64,000 nucleotides of DNA from Desulfovibrio gilichinskyi (lineage in GTDB: Bacteria; Desulfobacterota; Desulfovibrionia; Desulfovibrionales; Desulfovibrionaceae): the NCBI RefSeq assembly GCF_900177375.1, contig NZ_FWZU01000007.1:58657-122656 (forward strand). Direction: 5' to 3'. Positions 1 to 7,877 of the stretch are shown here, one piece after another. Numbering within the stretch: position 1 is the stretch's first letter; every line of letters begins with the position of its first letter. The notes below the pieces were generated by a model. It made no database searches. It worked only from the letters and a program-made list of their open reading frames with translations, and was not told the DNA's origin. Made by a program: the position numbers and the translations under genes.

Positions 1-1
1 A

Positions 2-667
2 CCGCTCACTGATAAGCAGGAAGAATACATAAAAGATATTCTTGAAAGCGGACAGCATTTGCTTTCGCTGATCAACGATATTCTGGATTTGTCCAAGGTC
101 GAAGCCGGGAGGCTGGAATTCGTCAAGGAAGAGTTCGATCTTAATGAACTGCTGGAAAGCTGCCTGACTTATATACGGGAAAAAGCCTTCAAACATGGGA
201 TTTCTTTGCAGTTTGAACCTGACAACAATTTGCAGCCGATCAAGGCGGACGAGCGAAGAATTAAGCAAGTTATTTTTAACCTCTTATCCAACTCAACTAA
301 GTTTACACCGGACGGGGGAAGTATACGGATGTCCTCCAGAAAAATCGAAAAAAATATGGTATTATCAATTGTTCCAAATGCAAAGGAACTGACAGTTGGT
401 GACTATGCCGAAAATGATTGGTGTCTGGTGTCGATCGAAGATACTGGAATAGGCCTTGCTCCTGATGAAATTAATGCTGTTTTTGAGGAGTTTCGCCAAC
501 TCAGTGACAGCATCACCGGCAAGACTCCCGGAACCGGACTTGGATTATCACTTTCAAAACGTTTTATTGAAGAACAAGGAGGGCGATTATGGGCCTTCAG
601 CGAAGGTAAAGGTAAAGGATGCATATTTTCATTTGTTCTTCCAATGATAATTAGGAGTAAAAAATGA
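2..667 (+). CDS. Sensor histidine kinase, C-terminal part (5' end outside window)
   Basis: The reading frame is open from base 2, so the gene starts upstream of the window. What is visible is the end of a HisKA dimerisation helix (ILDLSKVEAG) followed by a complete HATPase_c domain: N box (RRIKQVIFNLLSNS), G1 box (DTGIGLA) and G2 box (GTGLGLSLSKRF). The phospho-accepting histidine would lie upstream and is not seen. Role by family: ATP-dependent autophosphorylation and transfer to a response regulator. The stop codon overlaps the start of the next gene in an ATGA, so the partner receiver is translated in coupling with it. There is no receiver domain after the ATPase domain; the separate downstream receiver probably takes that part. 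Its sensor input cannot be known from this window. Confidence 0.93.
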   Translation, partial: PLTDKQEEYIKDILESGQHLLSLINDILDLSKVEAGRLEFVKEEFDLNELLESCLTYIREKAFKHGISLQFEPDNNLQPIKADERRIKQVIFNLLSNSTKFTPDGGSIRMSSRKIEKNMVLSIVPNAKELTVGDYAENDWCLVSIEDTGIGLAPDEINAVFEEFRQLSDSITGKTPGTGLGLSLSKRFIEEQGGRLWAFSEGKGKGCIFSFVLPMIIRSKK

Positions 668-1032
668 AAAAGATTCTGATTGTGGAAGACGACCTCAAGA
701 GCTGCAAGCTCGTTCGCGACCTGCTTGAGGTATTGGGTTTTACCACGATAGAGGCAGACAACGGAGTTACCGGAGTGCGCATGGCAGAAAGTGATAAACC
801 TGATCTAATTCTGATGGACGTACAATTGCCGCACATGAACGGTGTCGATGCAACGCGTGCGCTGAAATCTAATTCTGTCACCAGCAAGATTCCCGTGATT
901 GGAGTCTCCGCGCATTCCATGCGTGGGGATGATGCAAAAATGCTTAACGCAGGTGCTGACGGATACATTTCAAAGCCCATTGATACTCGGCTTTTAATCA
1001 AAACCATCAAAGATATTTTGAAAATAGATTGA
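664..1032 (+). CDS. Single-domain response regulator (DivK/CheY-like)
   Basis: A 122-residue protein that is only a receiver domain. Acidic pair E8/D9-D10, phospho-acceptor D52 in LILMDVQLP, the Ser/Thr switch S82 and conserved K104 in the SKP motif are all present, so it should be phosphorylated. There is no output domain; it must act by protein contact or as a phosphorelay intermediate. Start chosen at ATG 664, overlapping the kinase stop by 4 bases (ATGA), which indicates translational coupling and makes the upstream kinase its likely phosphodonor. The alternating L/M-rich helices and the YISKPID end resemble receivers cut off from hybrid kinases. Confidence 0.93.
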   Translation: MKKILIVEDDLKSCKLVRDLLEVLGFTTIEADNGVTGVRMAESDKPDLILMDVQLPHMNGVDATRALKSNSVTSKIPVIGVSAHSMRGDDAKMLNAGADGYISKPIDTRLLIKTIKDILKID

Positions 1033-1054
1033 TGGGCAAAATAAGGTCTCTTAG

Positions 1055-2218
1055 ATGAAAAAAAAATGGAAAATTCTTACTGTCGAAGATGAGGACAGAA
1101 GTCGAAAAATGCTCGGAGTGATGCTGGAATCGATGGGGTATCAGTATGAATCTACAGCAAATGGTACAGAAGCCTTAAAAGCAATCTGCCCTGAGCATGA
1201 TCTTGTACTTCTCGATGTCATGATGCCTGACATGAGCGGGTTTGAAGTGTTGGAGTGCATTCGTAAAATGCCATCGGTGTCAGATATCCCGGTAATTATG
1301 GTTACAGCACTGGATAGTAGAAAGGACAAGCTGCGTGCAGTGCTGCTCGGCGCAAATGACTACGTAACCAAGCCAATTGACAAAACCGAACTCAAAATCA
1401 GAATAGCCGCAGTCCTTCAGACAAAGCAGGCGCAGGATGAGGTGAAAGAGTTACTGCAGGAAACCTTACGAGGCAGCATAAACGTCCTCAGCAACGTGCT
1501 CTCCATGCTTAAACCAGAGGTCTTCGGCCTGACATCTCGAATTCTGCCTTATGTCAAACAGATATCTGCAAGGGTGGGCGATCCCAGCCCTTGGTTTACT
1601 GAGACGGCTGCTTCGCTGTCTCTTCTGGGGTATTTAACCCTTTCGGATACCACTGTTGCCAAGTTGCACAAGGGCCGCACTCTTTCTTCTGAAGAGTTTG
1701 CCGCCTATGAAAAAACCCCTGAAATCGCAGCAAGCTTAGTAAAAGCCCTTCCCCAATTGGATGAGGTGGCTAGAATTCTTACTTATCAGGAAACCTACTT
1801 CGACGGAACAGGGCTCGTCTCAGACGGTACCATAAAGGAACATCTTCCGCTGGGATCAAGAATAATCAAAGTTGTCACTGATTTTGATCGTATGCTCGCC
1901 AAAGGGATGACTAAGCGAATTGCACTGGAATTTATGATTAAGTCCGTACACCTTTACGATCAGACAATCCTTTACGCGCTGGGGGAAGCTCTTGGTGATG
2001 AAAAGAAATATGACATAAAAACAGTGTCTATCTGTGAAATGACAAGCAAGATGCTCCTCGGAGAAGACATTCGTATCCCAAGAGGGGATCAGATGGTCAA
2101 GGTTTTACAGAAGGGCTACGGGGTAAACGATACAATCATTAAATATCTTAAACTATTCAATGAACGCAAGCTCATAGAGGACAAAGTGAAAGTGATAGTT
2201 CAGCCAGATGAGAAGTAA
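1055..2218 (+). CDS. Response regulator with degenerate HD-GYP-like output domain
   Basis: 387 residues. Residues 5-125 are a receiver with D54 as phospho-acceptor, T84 and K106 (TKP). After a linker helix, residues 150-330 follow the layout of an HD-GYP domain, but the catalytic signatures are eroded: the position expected to read HDIGK is a hydrophobic GYLTL, and the expected HHE..DG.GYP region reads YQETYFDGTGL. Metal-binding histidines are therefore largely missing, and c-di-GMP hydrolysis is unlikely; a binding or scaffolding role is more plausible. A C-terminal segment of about 60 residues is not recognised. It lies 22 bases after the single-domain regulator and is probably in the same operon as the kinase. 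Start: ATG with a weak upstream A/G-rich site. Confidence 0.82.
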   Translation: MKKKWKILTVEDEDRSRKMLGVMLESMGYQYESTANGTEALKAICPEHDLVLLDVMMPDMSGFEVLECIRKMPSVSDIPVIMVTALDSRKDKLRAVLLGANDYVTKPIDKTELKIRIAAVLQTKQAQDEVKELLQETLRGSINVLSNVLSMLKPEVFGLTSRILPYVKQISARVGDPSPWFTETAASLSLLGYLTLSDTTVAKLHKGRTLSSEEFAAYEKTPEIAASLVKALPQLDEVARILTYQETYFDGTGLVSDGTIKEHLPLGSRIIKVVTDFDRMLAKGMTKRIALEFMIKSVHLYDQTILYALGEALGDEKKYDIKTVSICEMTSKMLLGEDIRIPRGDQMVKVLQKGYGVNDTIIKYLKLFNERKLIEDKVKVIVQPDEK

Positions 2219-2395
2219 TTTGTTCCTCTTTATCATGAATTATCGATCAAGGATAAAAATCGGCTAATATACTTCCGCCCCCAGACTCCAGCGTGTCTTT
2301 ATCTGCGTTATGCTAACCCCTTTCAACTAACGCTGTGACTTTGCCACAGTCTTGCAGGATCAATCCTTCCAATTTGAGAAATGGAACCACTGGAT

Positions 2396-3208
2396 TTAGA
2401 AATCATAATCTGGGTTTTCTTTTGAAAAATCCATGTCAGTAAGGCCGGAGTTTATCTTGACGTCCGTGTAACTGTAATCCTCCAGAAGGACCTCTTTTTC
2501 ATCATACGTGGTAATGCCAACGGGAAGCAGATATTCCTTATCGATGTAGCAGATGATGTGCGCTGCGTAGTATTTGCGACCTTCTTTTGGGGTAAGGCGG
2601 ACCTCCAGCACGATGGCTGGCCTGCCCTTGAACGGGGCGTCATTCAGGCGGATAATCTCGATCTCCCTATGTTCCACGGCCATGGGGATAATGGTTCGCA
2701 TCAGGTTGACAATAAAACCAAATCCGATGTCCGTGATAGGATGCCTGTTGCCGGCAAGGAGCGTACTTCCTGTAGGTGACAGGTTCCATGTCAGGCTCAA
2801 GCCTGTACCGTCCTTGTGCGCGACCACCTTCTCGTTGTTCTCCCCTTCGATATAAAGGGCTTCCTTGAGTGGACCGTTAATCCATTTCATATATATTTTC
2901 GAGGGTTTCTTGAATTTTAAGAAAATCGCCTCCTCCGGCAGCAGCACATTCTCCACCCGCTCCTGCTTGAGAAATCGCGTCGAATAGTCCTCAACCTTGG
3001 CGTAACTAGCTTCTACGGACGCCAGAAGCGCGAGCAGTTCTTCATTCCGATCAGCCGCAGTCGCAGTGAGAGCCGTCAAACACAGCGTGGCAACGTAGAT
3101 AAAGGAGACGACAAGCACAGTCACCGTCCGCTGGGGCAAGTGCGGGGCCGTGAAGGGGCGTTTCAATTGAAACCTCTCTGGAGTGTTTTGTAATAATGAT
3201 TTTTTCAT
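2396..3208 (-). CDS. DUF1571 (LolA-like) periplasmic protein
   Basis: 270 residues. An N-terminal membrane segment at about 28-50 ending in TATAADR looks like a signal peptide with an unusually long n-region. The rest fits the DUF1571 family, a LolA-like half-barrel fold: DYSTRFLKQER, an IYMKW strand, repeated beta segments and a C-terminal KINSGLTDMDF. It probably acts in the periplasm on lipids or lipoproteins, but no substrate is known. ATG is preceded by a GGAGAA site. The DUF2254 membrane protein lies just upstream on the same strand, so the two may be co-transcribed. A broken relative with most of the middle missing lies at 24325-24582 in opposite orientation, at the other end of the accessory block. 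Confidence 0.8.
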   Translation of the reverse strand: MKKSLLQNTPERFQLKRPFTAPHLPQRTVTVLVVSFIYVATLCLTALTATAADRNEELLALLASVEASYAKVEDYSTRFLKQERVENVLLPEEAIFLKFKKPSKIYMKWINGPLKEALYIEGENNEKVVAHKDGTGLSLTWNLSPTGSTLLAGNRHPITDIGFGFIVNLMRTIIPMAVEHREIEIIRLNDAPFKGRPAIVLEVRLTPKEGRKYYAAHIICYIDKEYLLPVGITTYDEKEVLLEDYSYTDVKINSGLTDMDFSKENPDYDF

Positions 3209-3274
3209 ATGATTTATCTTCTCCGTTCAGAACTTTAATTGATAGTACCATTCTGGTGTTGTATTTATAGGGCT

Positions 3275-4591
3275 CTAATTTACCGCGCCAGCAGTCTGCT
3301 GGATCACCTTATAGCGGTCCAGAATATCATGGAGATCTTCTGGTGCAATGCTCCGACGCTTGGCATCCCAGACAATCATTCGCGCTTGACGGAGCAAAAT
3401 CTCCCGCCGCTCGTCGGTCGTCGCCAGACTTGCAACTGTGCTCAGTGTCTCAAGCAGCCGAATCATGACCGAAATATTGGCGTCCTGTCTGATGAGGTTG
3501 CAGGCGGCTTCCACTATCCCTGCAAATGTCAGGGGTACAGCAATGATCCGTAATGTTCCGTCATCGTCGTAATGGTATGGTCCAGGCATCTCTCGTCCCG
3601 CTAACTTGGCCAAAGCCCCTCCAAGTCGGTCAATGCAGGTAATGGCGGTGAAGGTGTCGTTGACGCCGGAGGAAAGTGCGCGAATGGCAATTTCAACCAG
3701 TTGGTTGATGCACAATTCGATGTCATTAACCGGCGTTCGCTGTCGACCAAGGATGAATTGTCCATTCATCTGCCGCTCCAGTTCTTCCGGAACAGCTCCC
3801 GAAGTCCAGACCTTGGCCAGAGGTGTTCCCATGGTCACAAAATCTCCTGACCGGTATTTCAAACTCAGGATTAAATCGGAATCACGGGCAATAGCGATAA
3901 GTTTTTTAAGATCTACAACCTGTACGTAGCCTGTGCCTCTGGCCCGTATAGTTATGGCTTGTTCGTCAAATGATTTCGGTAAAACCGGAACATCTTGCGC
4001 CTCCCCTTCCTTCTTCAGTCCTATCTGGTTCGGGAAAAGTTCTTCAATGATCCGTTCCAGATCTTTCTCCACCAGATCAATGATGTTATCAGCTTTAATG
4101 GACGAAGAGATATGATGAATAAAAAAAATAAGAAAAAAGAAACTGGCTAAAGACATGAGAATAGCTACAGTTATTGACAAATGCGGAACAAATTCATCCA
4201 GTTGCCTGATTGTCCGTAAAACAAGGAGGCTATAAATAAATGTGGCGACATAGACGCCAAGGACCGCTTGATTGACGCGATCGCTCAAAAAATTGTTTAG
4301 GAGTCTCGGGCCGAATTGAGAAGACGCCAATGTCAACGCGACGACGATGATGGAAAAAACCACGCCGGCCACCGTAGCTGTAGAGCTTGCGATAGCAGAC
4401 AATATGGCTATGGCACTGTCCGGTCCGCCTGAGTATATCCATCTTACTGTGAGGGTAATTTCCTTGGGCAGATAATGGTCCAGACTAACCATTGCAAAGG
4501 ATGCCGCTATGGCCACGACCGCTAGACACCCGGGAATGAACCATAGGCTTGTTGTTACATGATACCAGAGTTGTCGCAGTCTAACTTTCAT
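3275..4591 (-). CDS. DUF2254 integral membrane protein
   Basis: About 438 residues. Membrane segments near residues 15-40, 60-95, 110-130 and 140-165 are followed by a long soluble domain of about 260 residues with conserved family features (SSQFGPRLLNNFL, GVNDTFTA). It matches the DUF2254 family of predicted inner-membrane proteins of unknown function. An upstream in-frame ATG exists at 4606, but the purine-rich GGAGAAGG lies between the two and is well placed for the ATG at 4591 (MKVRLRQ), so 4591 is taken as the start. Directly upstream lies a 44-base sequence that recurs before another minus-strand membrane gene of the block (see 4604-4647). Confidence 0.85.
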   Translation of the reverse strand: MKVRLRQLWYHVTTSLWFIPGCLAVVAIAASFAMVSLDHYLPKEITLTVRWIYSGGPDSAIAILSAIASSTATVAGVVFSIIVVALTLASSQFGPRLLNNFLSDRVNQAVLGVYVATFIYSLLVLRTIRQLDEFVPHLSITVAILMSLASFFFLIFFIHHISSSIKADNIIDLVEKDLERIIEELFPNQIGLKKEGEAQDVPVLPKSFDEQAITIRARGTGYVQVVDLKKLIAIARDSDLILSLKYRSGDFVTMGTPLAKVWTSGAVPEELERQMNGQFILGRQRTPVNDIELCINQLVEIAIRALSSGVNDTFTAITCIDRLGGALAKLAGREMPGPYHYDDDGTLRIIAVPLTFAGIVEAACNLIRQDANISVMIRLLETLSTVASLATTDERREILLRQARMIVWDAKRRSIAPEDLHDILDRYKVIQQTAGAVN

Positions 4592-4603
4592 TGTCCTTCT
4601 CCA

Positions 4604-4647
4604 CATAGCCTTTACTTTTACGATTCAGTAAAAATTGGATGCTTACC
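4604..4647. repeat. Recurring upstream element, copy A
   Basis: 44 bases that recur at 10521-10563 with four substitutions and one missing base. The shared core is AAAAATTGGATG plus a TACTTTTA box. Copy A lies immediately upstream of the DUF2254 gene (minus strand), where a promoter is expected. No standard -35/-10 pair is obvious in it. It could be a shared promoter or operator, or a scar of a duplication. Confidence 0.6.
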
Positions 4648-4701
4648 TAATGACTTACTATACTTTGCACAAGGAGGCCAGAGGATAGAGTTTTTTATGA
4701 A

Positions 4702-4910
4702 AGTCTATCACAGGAAATTTTAGATAAACAGGAAGCTGGTTAGAACCGAAGGCTTGTAGTCATACCTGCATTAATGTGTAATGATTAAAATACTTTTAAA
4801 AAACCATACAAACACTCCAAGCTGCCGAAAGAGGTTCACATGCAATCTGCTCCCACACCTAGGCAAAATCATCTTCTGGGAGCCTTGTCACGCGAGGCTC
4901 AGGACCGCCT
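4702..4910 (+). repeat. 209-bp direct repeat, copy A (promoter and 5' end of crp-type gene)
   Basis: Bases 4702-4910 match 6621-6829 with four substitutions over 209 positions (counted by eye; constant offset 1919). The repeat holds about 138 bases of upstream region and the first 24 codons of the Crp-type regulator gene found intact at 6759. Copy A runs into unrelated sequence after 4910. The left junction is at 4702, where similarity stops abruptly. Confidence 0.95.
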
Positions 4911-4920
4911 CTCAGACTGA
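4840..4920 (+). pseudogene. Truncated duplicate of the Crp-type regulator 5' end
   Basis: ATG at 4840 opens the same reading frame as the intact regulator at 6759, with the same AAAGAGG ribosome site. Identity ends in codon 24, and the frame stops at 4918-4920 after 26 codons. No cNMP-binding or helix-turn-helix part remains. If the duplicated promoter is active it would give a 26-residue leader peptide; otherwise it is only a scar of an imperfect duplication that now joins a ChaB-like remnant. Confidence 0.85.
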
Positions 4921-5108
4921 ACCGGCCAAAGCATTCAAAAAAGATATAACTGGCCGCATTCAATAGCGCATGGGAGCACTATGAAGACCCAAAAGACAGG
5001 AAGAATGGCGACTCACGAGAAGAGGTCGCCCAGAAGGTGCCCATGGCAGCACATTTAAAACTTATGTCTATACTTAACCAGCAAGAAGGGTACAATGAAC
5101 CTGAATAG
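4912..5108 (+). pseudogene. ChaB-family remnant, frameshifted
   Basis: Two reading frames together resemble ChaB, a small cytoplasmic protein linked to cation transport: one frame gives EPAKAFKKDI (from about 4919), then after a frame change FNSAWEHYEDPKDRKNGDS and REEVAQKV follow (4959 onward), ending at the stop 5106-5108. The FNSAW-x-Y and SREE-x-A-x-KV signatures are diagnostic of the family. The start is missing, an in-frame TAA blocks the second frame upstream, and the usual VAW core has become VPM. It directly follows the truncated crp fragment, so an event that duplicated crp also probably cut this gene. Confidence 0.72.
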
Positions 5109-5195
5109 GTATGAAAGGAAGTGTTCATATGAATACTTTTTGAAATCATTAACAGTTTTTACTCCCTTAATCCTTAATCTAGAAAGGAGAACACT

Positions 5196-5483
5196 ATGAG
5201 TATGAAAGAAGCGTATCGTCAAAAAATTGAGGCCCAGCTGGACGAATGGGAAGCTGAGATCGACAAGATGAAGGCAAAGGCCGACAAGGTGGGGGCCAAT
5301 GTACAGCTTGAGTATTACAAACGAATCGAAGAGTTACGGTTAAAGCATGAATCAGTCAAAGTGAGACTTAAAGAGCTCAAGGGAGCAAGTGAAGGAGCAT
5401 GGGAAGATCTTAAAATAGGTGTTGATCTTGCGTGGGAAGCACTCAGTGAGGCTATGAAGTCGGCCAATTCACGATATAAATAA
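5196..5483 (+). CDS. Small coiled-coil protein, sll1863-like stress family
   Basis: 95 residues, highly charged, with heptad-like helices over almost the whole length (KIEAQLDEWEAEIDKMKAKA, then EYYKRIEELRLKHE) and a C-terminal WEDLKIGVDLAWEALSEA segment. This pattern fits the small coiled-coil proteins related to cyanobacterial sll1863, which are linked to stress responses; the molecular role is unknown. AAAGGAG lies 7 bases before the ATG. No signal peptide or membrane segment, so cytoplasmic. It is the first intact gene after the crp/chaB scar. No terminator is evident after it. Confidence 0.75.
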   Translation: MSMKEAYRQKIEAQLDEWEAEIDKMKAKADKVGANVQLEYYKRIEELRLKHESVKVRLKELKGASEGAWEDLKIGVDLAWEALSEAMKSANSRYK

Positions 5484-5687
5484 GATCCATGTTTCATTCT
5501 GGTTTTGAGGCATGTTCGTTTTGGACCGTAAAGCCGAATCGGATCTTTGATTCAAACGGAAGTGTTTGCCCCAGTTGAGCCTGCCCTAATTCTGAACGGC
5601 CTTAGCACCTTGAGCATGAAGTCCTATTGATAGCCGTGTGGCTCATCGGAAAATTCTGGCGCCGTGGCCCTCAAGCTCATTAATGGT

Positions 5688-6086
5688 ATGAGTACTGTCC
5701 TGAGAATATTACGACTCGTATCTTTATGCCTGTTGCTTTCTCTTGCTGCCTGCACAGATTCGGGAATTCCCCGCGAGTCAGAATCGGTGCGCCTGGACGT
5801 CCCCCGAGGATTCCAGTCTGTTTTGCGTGTGGAGCCGGACGGTGAAGTGGTCAGGTTCGGTCCTTTCGTGGGGTACTATTTCCGTCCTGAGACTCCGGAT
5901 GATTTGAGTCGACTGGATTTTGTCTGCTTCAATGAAAAGGGATTCTATTCTTCCGATATGCCCGTCAATACTTTGCTTTACACTGGTCGGGCCAGGCTGA
6001 CTAAATTACCGGGGCAGAGGTCGGATCAGCCCGAACCCATCGGTCGCATAACCCCGGTGTCATTCAGAGAGGCGCCCGCACCGTGA
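5688..6086 (+). CDS. Small predicted lipoprotein, unknown family
   Basis: 132 residues from ATG 5688. A hydrophobic signal (LRLVSLCLLLSLAAC) ends in a lipobox with C22 as the lipidation site; the mature part is about 110 residues, rich in prolines and arginines (YYFRPETPDDLSRLDF), with no motif I recognise. A GTG at 5664 in the same frame would lengthen the n-region and has no better ribosome site, so 5688 is preferred. The mature part most likely sits in the periplasm, tethered to a membrane. Neighbours are small stress-type genes. The family is unknown to me. Confidence 0.6.
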   Translation: MSTVLRILRLVSLCLLLSLAACTDSGIPRESESVRLDVPRGFQSVLRVEPDGEVVRFGPFVGYYFRPETPDDLSRLDFVCFNEKGFYSSDMPVNTLLYTGRARLTKLPGQRSDQPEPIGRITPVSFREAPAP

Positions 6087-6111
6087 CTTCGCACCCGCCC
6101 ACAGCCCAACA

Positions 6112-6249
6112 ATGAAGTTCGTGCATTTTCACTCGCTTCACGATGGGAGAGGTACCCGCGAGAGCCCATTGTATCATCAGGTCGTGCTTGGTCCGGATTT
6201 CAATTTTGCCCATCTTGTGGAGTTTGATCAGGGACCGGAGTGGGAATGA
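6112..6249 (+). CDS. Possible 45-residue ORF
   Basis: ATG 6112 to TGA 6247. The translation (MKFVHFHSLHDGRG..., ending LVEFDQGPEWE) has a protein-like composition, but no ribosome site is clear and no family is recognised. It may be a remnant of a longer gene or chance. It fills most of the space between the small lipoprotein and the desulforedoxin gene. Confidence 0.2.
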   Translation: MKFVHFHSLHDGRGTRESPLYHQVVLGPDFNFAHLVEFDQGPEWE

Positions 6250-6377
6250 CGTTTCATCTCACCCATAATTCCCGATATTCTCCCTTGCATTATACTGTTA
6301 ATAGTGCATGCTTGTAGCGTAGAAATAGTATGGTTTCATTTGAAGCAACCATAAACATCCAAAACAAGGAGAAAATC

Positions 6378-6494
6378 ATGGCTTCTGTAACTGGTGAAAC
6401 GTATAGATGTGAGGCGTGTGGTGCTGTCATTGAAGTAAAGGAAGGAGGCGAAGGAGAACTCGTCTGTTGCGATCAGCCCATGGAAAAGCAATAA
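6378..6494 (+). CDS. dsr: Desulforedoxin (free-standing)
   Basis: A 38-residue protein with the desulforedoxin pattern: a CxxC pair (YRCEACGAV) and an adjacent CC pair (LVCCDQPM), ending EKQ. These four cysteines bind one iron in a rubredoxin-like FeS4 site, and the family works as a small dimeric electron carrier; the same fold is the N-terminal domain of desulfoferrodoxin (superoxide reductase). Length and motif spacing match the 36-37-residue protein known from Desulfovibrio gigas. ATG has an AAGGAG site 7 bases upstream, and a strong terminator follows at 6519-6550, so it is a monocistronic transcript. No catalytic SOR domain follows. Likely role: electron transfer in oxygen or redox defence. 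Confidence 0.88.
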   Translation: MASVTGETYRCEACGAVIEVKEGGEGELVCCDQPMEKQ

Positions 6495-6518
6495 GCTTTA
6501 ATATTGTTCGTAAAGACA

Positions 6519-6550
6519 CGGCGGGCGACTTGAGTCGCCCGCCGTTTTTT
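6519..6550 (+). terminator. Rho-independent terminator after desulforedoxin gene
   Basis: Perfect 11-bp stem (6519-6529 with 6534-6544), GC-rich, loop TTGA, then six T. Confidence 0.95.
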
Positions 6551-6620
6551 CATGGCTTAGCTATGATGTTGTTTCAGATAAATCGGAGCATGGGGGAAAA
6601 TATACTTAAAAAACGCAAAG

Positions 6621-6829
6621 AGTCTATCACAGGAAATTTTAGATAAACAGGAAGCTGGTTAGAACCGACGGCTTGTAGTCATACGTGCATTAATGTGTAA
6701 TGATTAAAATACTTTTAAAAAACCATACAAACACTCCAAGCTGCCGAAAGAGGTTCACATGCAATCTGCTCCCACACCTAGACAAAATCATCTTCTGGGA
6801 GCCTTGTCACGCGAGGCTCAGGAACGCCT
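6621..6829 (+). repeat. 209-bp direct repeat, copy B (intact locus)
   Basis: The copy that runs into the complete Crp-type gene. Copy A is at 4702-4910. Because the whole upstream region is included, both copies carry the same potential promoter and regulator sites. Confidence 0.95.
6673..6701 (+). promoter_or_regulatory. Possible promoter of the Crp-type gene
   Basis: TTGTAG (6673-6678), 17-base spacer, TGTAAT (6696-6701), about 57 bases before the ATG. The same pair is kept in repeat copy A. Both hexamers are imperfect, so this is a suggestion only. Confidence 0.35.
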
Positions 6830-7487
6830 ATTTCCTAATCTTAAGTTGGTGGAGATGACTTTGGGCGAAGTTTTGTACGAGTCCGGGGAAGTCGTGACCG
6901 AGATTTATTTCCCAACGGATTCTATTGTATCCATGCTCTACGTGATGGAGGATGGTGCCTCGACCGAGATATCGATGGTGGGTAACGAAGGATTCCTTGG
7001 CGTTTCCCTATTTATGGGCGGGGGAAGCACCACGAGTAGGTCCGTGGTTCAGAGTGCTGGCTGGGCTTTTTCGCTGCCGGCCCAGTGTTTCATGGACGAG
7101 TGCAATCGCCATTCCCAGATGACGATGCTGATACTGCTCTACCTCCAGTCTATGATCACGCAAATGGCTCAGACGGCGGTGTGCAACCGTCACCACTCTA
7201 TTGACCAGCAGCTCTGCCGTTGGCTGTTGCTTTCGCTGGACCGTCTGTCAGACGACAAGCTGGTCATGACTCAGGAACTCATCGCCAACATGCTCGGCGT
7301 GCGCCGTGAAGGCGTCACCGCAGCCGCAGGCAAGCTGCACAAACTCGGCGTCATCGAATACAGCCGCGGGCACATCACCGTACTGGATCGGCCTCAGCTT
7401 GAGGCGTTGTGTTGTGAGTGCTACAGCGTGGTCAAGAAGGAGACCGACCGCCTGCTACCTTACCTTCCGGCACGGCAAACTTCCTAA
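6759..7487 (+). CDS. Crp/Fnr-family transcription regulator
   Basis: 242 residues. Residues 20-140 are a cNMP-binding-type beta-roll (GEVLYESGEVVTEIYFP, then the SMVGNEGFLGVS loop), a long dimer helix follows, and residues 150-225 are a Crp-type winged helix (LVMTQELIANMLGVRREGVT as recognition region). The cysteine cluster of FNR that binds 4Fe-4S is absent, and the cAMP-contact residues are not clearly conserved, so the ligand is unknown. It resembles Crp-like proteins of redox or stress regulons. AAAGAGG precedes ATG. Its promoter and first 24 codons are duplicated 1.9 kb upstream. It stands alone on its strand and is a candidate regulator of the surrounding stress genes (inference). Confidence 0.9.
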   Translation: MQSAPTPRQNHLLGALSREAQERLFPNLKLVEMTLGEVLYESGEVVTEIYFPTDSIVSMLYVMEDGASTEISMVGNEGFLGVSLFMGGGSTTSRSVVQSAGWAFSLPAQCFMDECNRHSQMTMLILLYLQSMITQMAQTAVCNRHHSIDQQLCRWLLLSLDRLSDDKLVMTQELIANMLGVRREGVTAAAGKLHKLGVIEYSRGHITVLDRPQLEALCCECYSVVKKETDRLLPYLPARQTS

Positions 7488-7877
7488 ATTCATCTGAATA
7501 CTGCCGGTTGCTCATGACTGAAACTTCAAAGAGTCTATACACGGTTTTTTTTCATCCCATTAATAAAATGTTTTTTATTTTTAGTGTACATTCCCATGAA
7601 ACATGCTATGTATATATAAGGAGAATAACCTTTAACTTCCAGTAGCCTATAATGATTGAATTGTTTTGAACTTAGAGTCTGCCACACTTCTTTGCCTCAG
7701 ACTTCTCCTTTCCACGGATTGCCTCCCCTTTCGCGCATTTCTACCGCGCCCACAAAGGTCCACTATGTAACTTTTCCCCTGTGATGCTAAGAAATGTTGC
7801 CGCAATGAAACAAGGTTTCGTGAGGTATGTGATTTGGACGAATATCTAAAGGGTTTTCTAACCAACGAGGATTTATC
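7488..7877. other. Intergenic region, no gene seen
   Basis: 390 bases between the Crp-type gene and the BON gene. The first half is AT-rich with T runs, the second half pyrimidine-rich. GAGGA lies before the BON gene ATG. No convincing promoter pair, terminator or small gene could be supported; reading frames here are short and lack ribosome sites. Confidence 0.5.

Noticed and set aside
2219..2395. Possible C-terminal tail of an outer-membrane protein on the minus strand (ITQIKTRWSLGAEVY then stop, near 2270-2330)
   Set aside because: Only about 18 codons after an upstream stop; too short to claim a gene, though it may be a remnant downstream of DUF1571.
4781..4966. Plus-strand frame of 61 codons through the crp repeat
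   Set aside because: It runs out of frame with the crp fragment; only its last codons overlap the ChaB-like segment, treated as a pseudogene.
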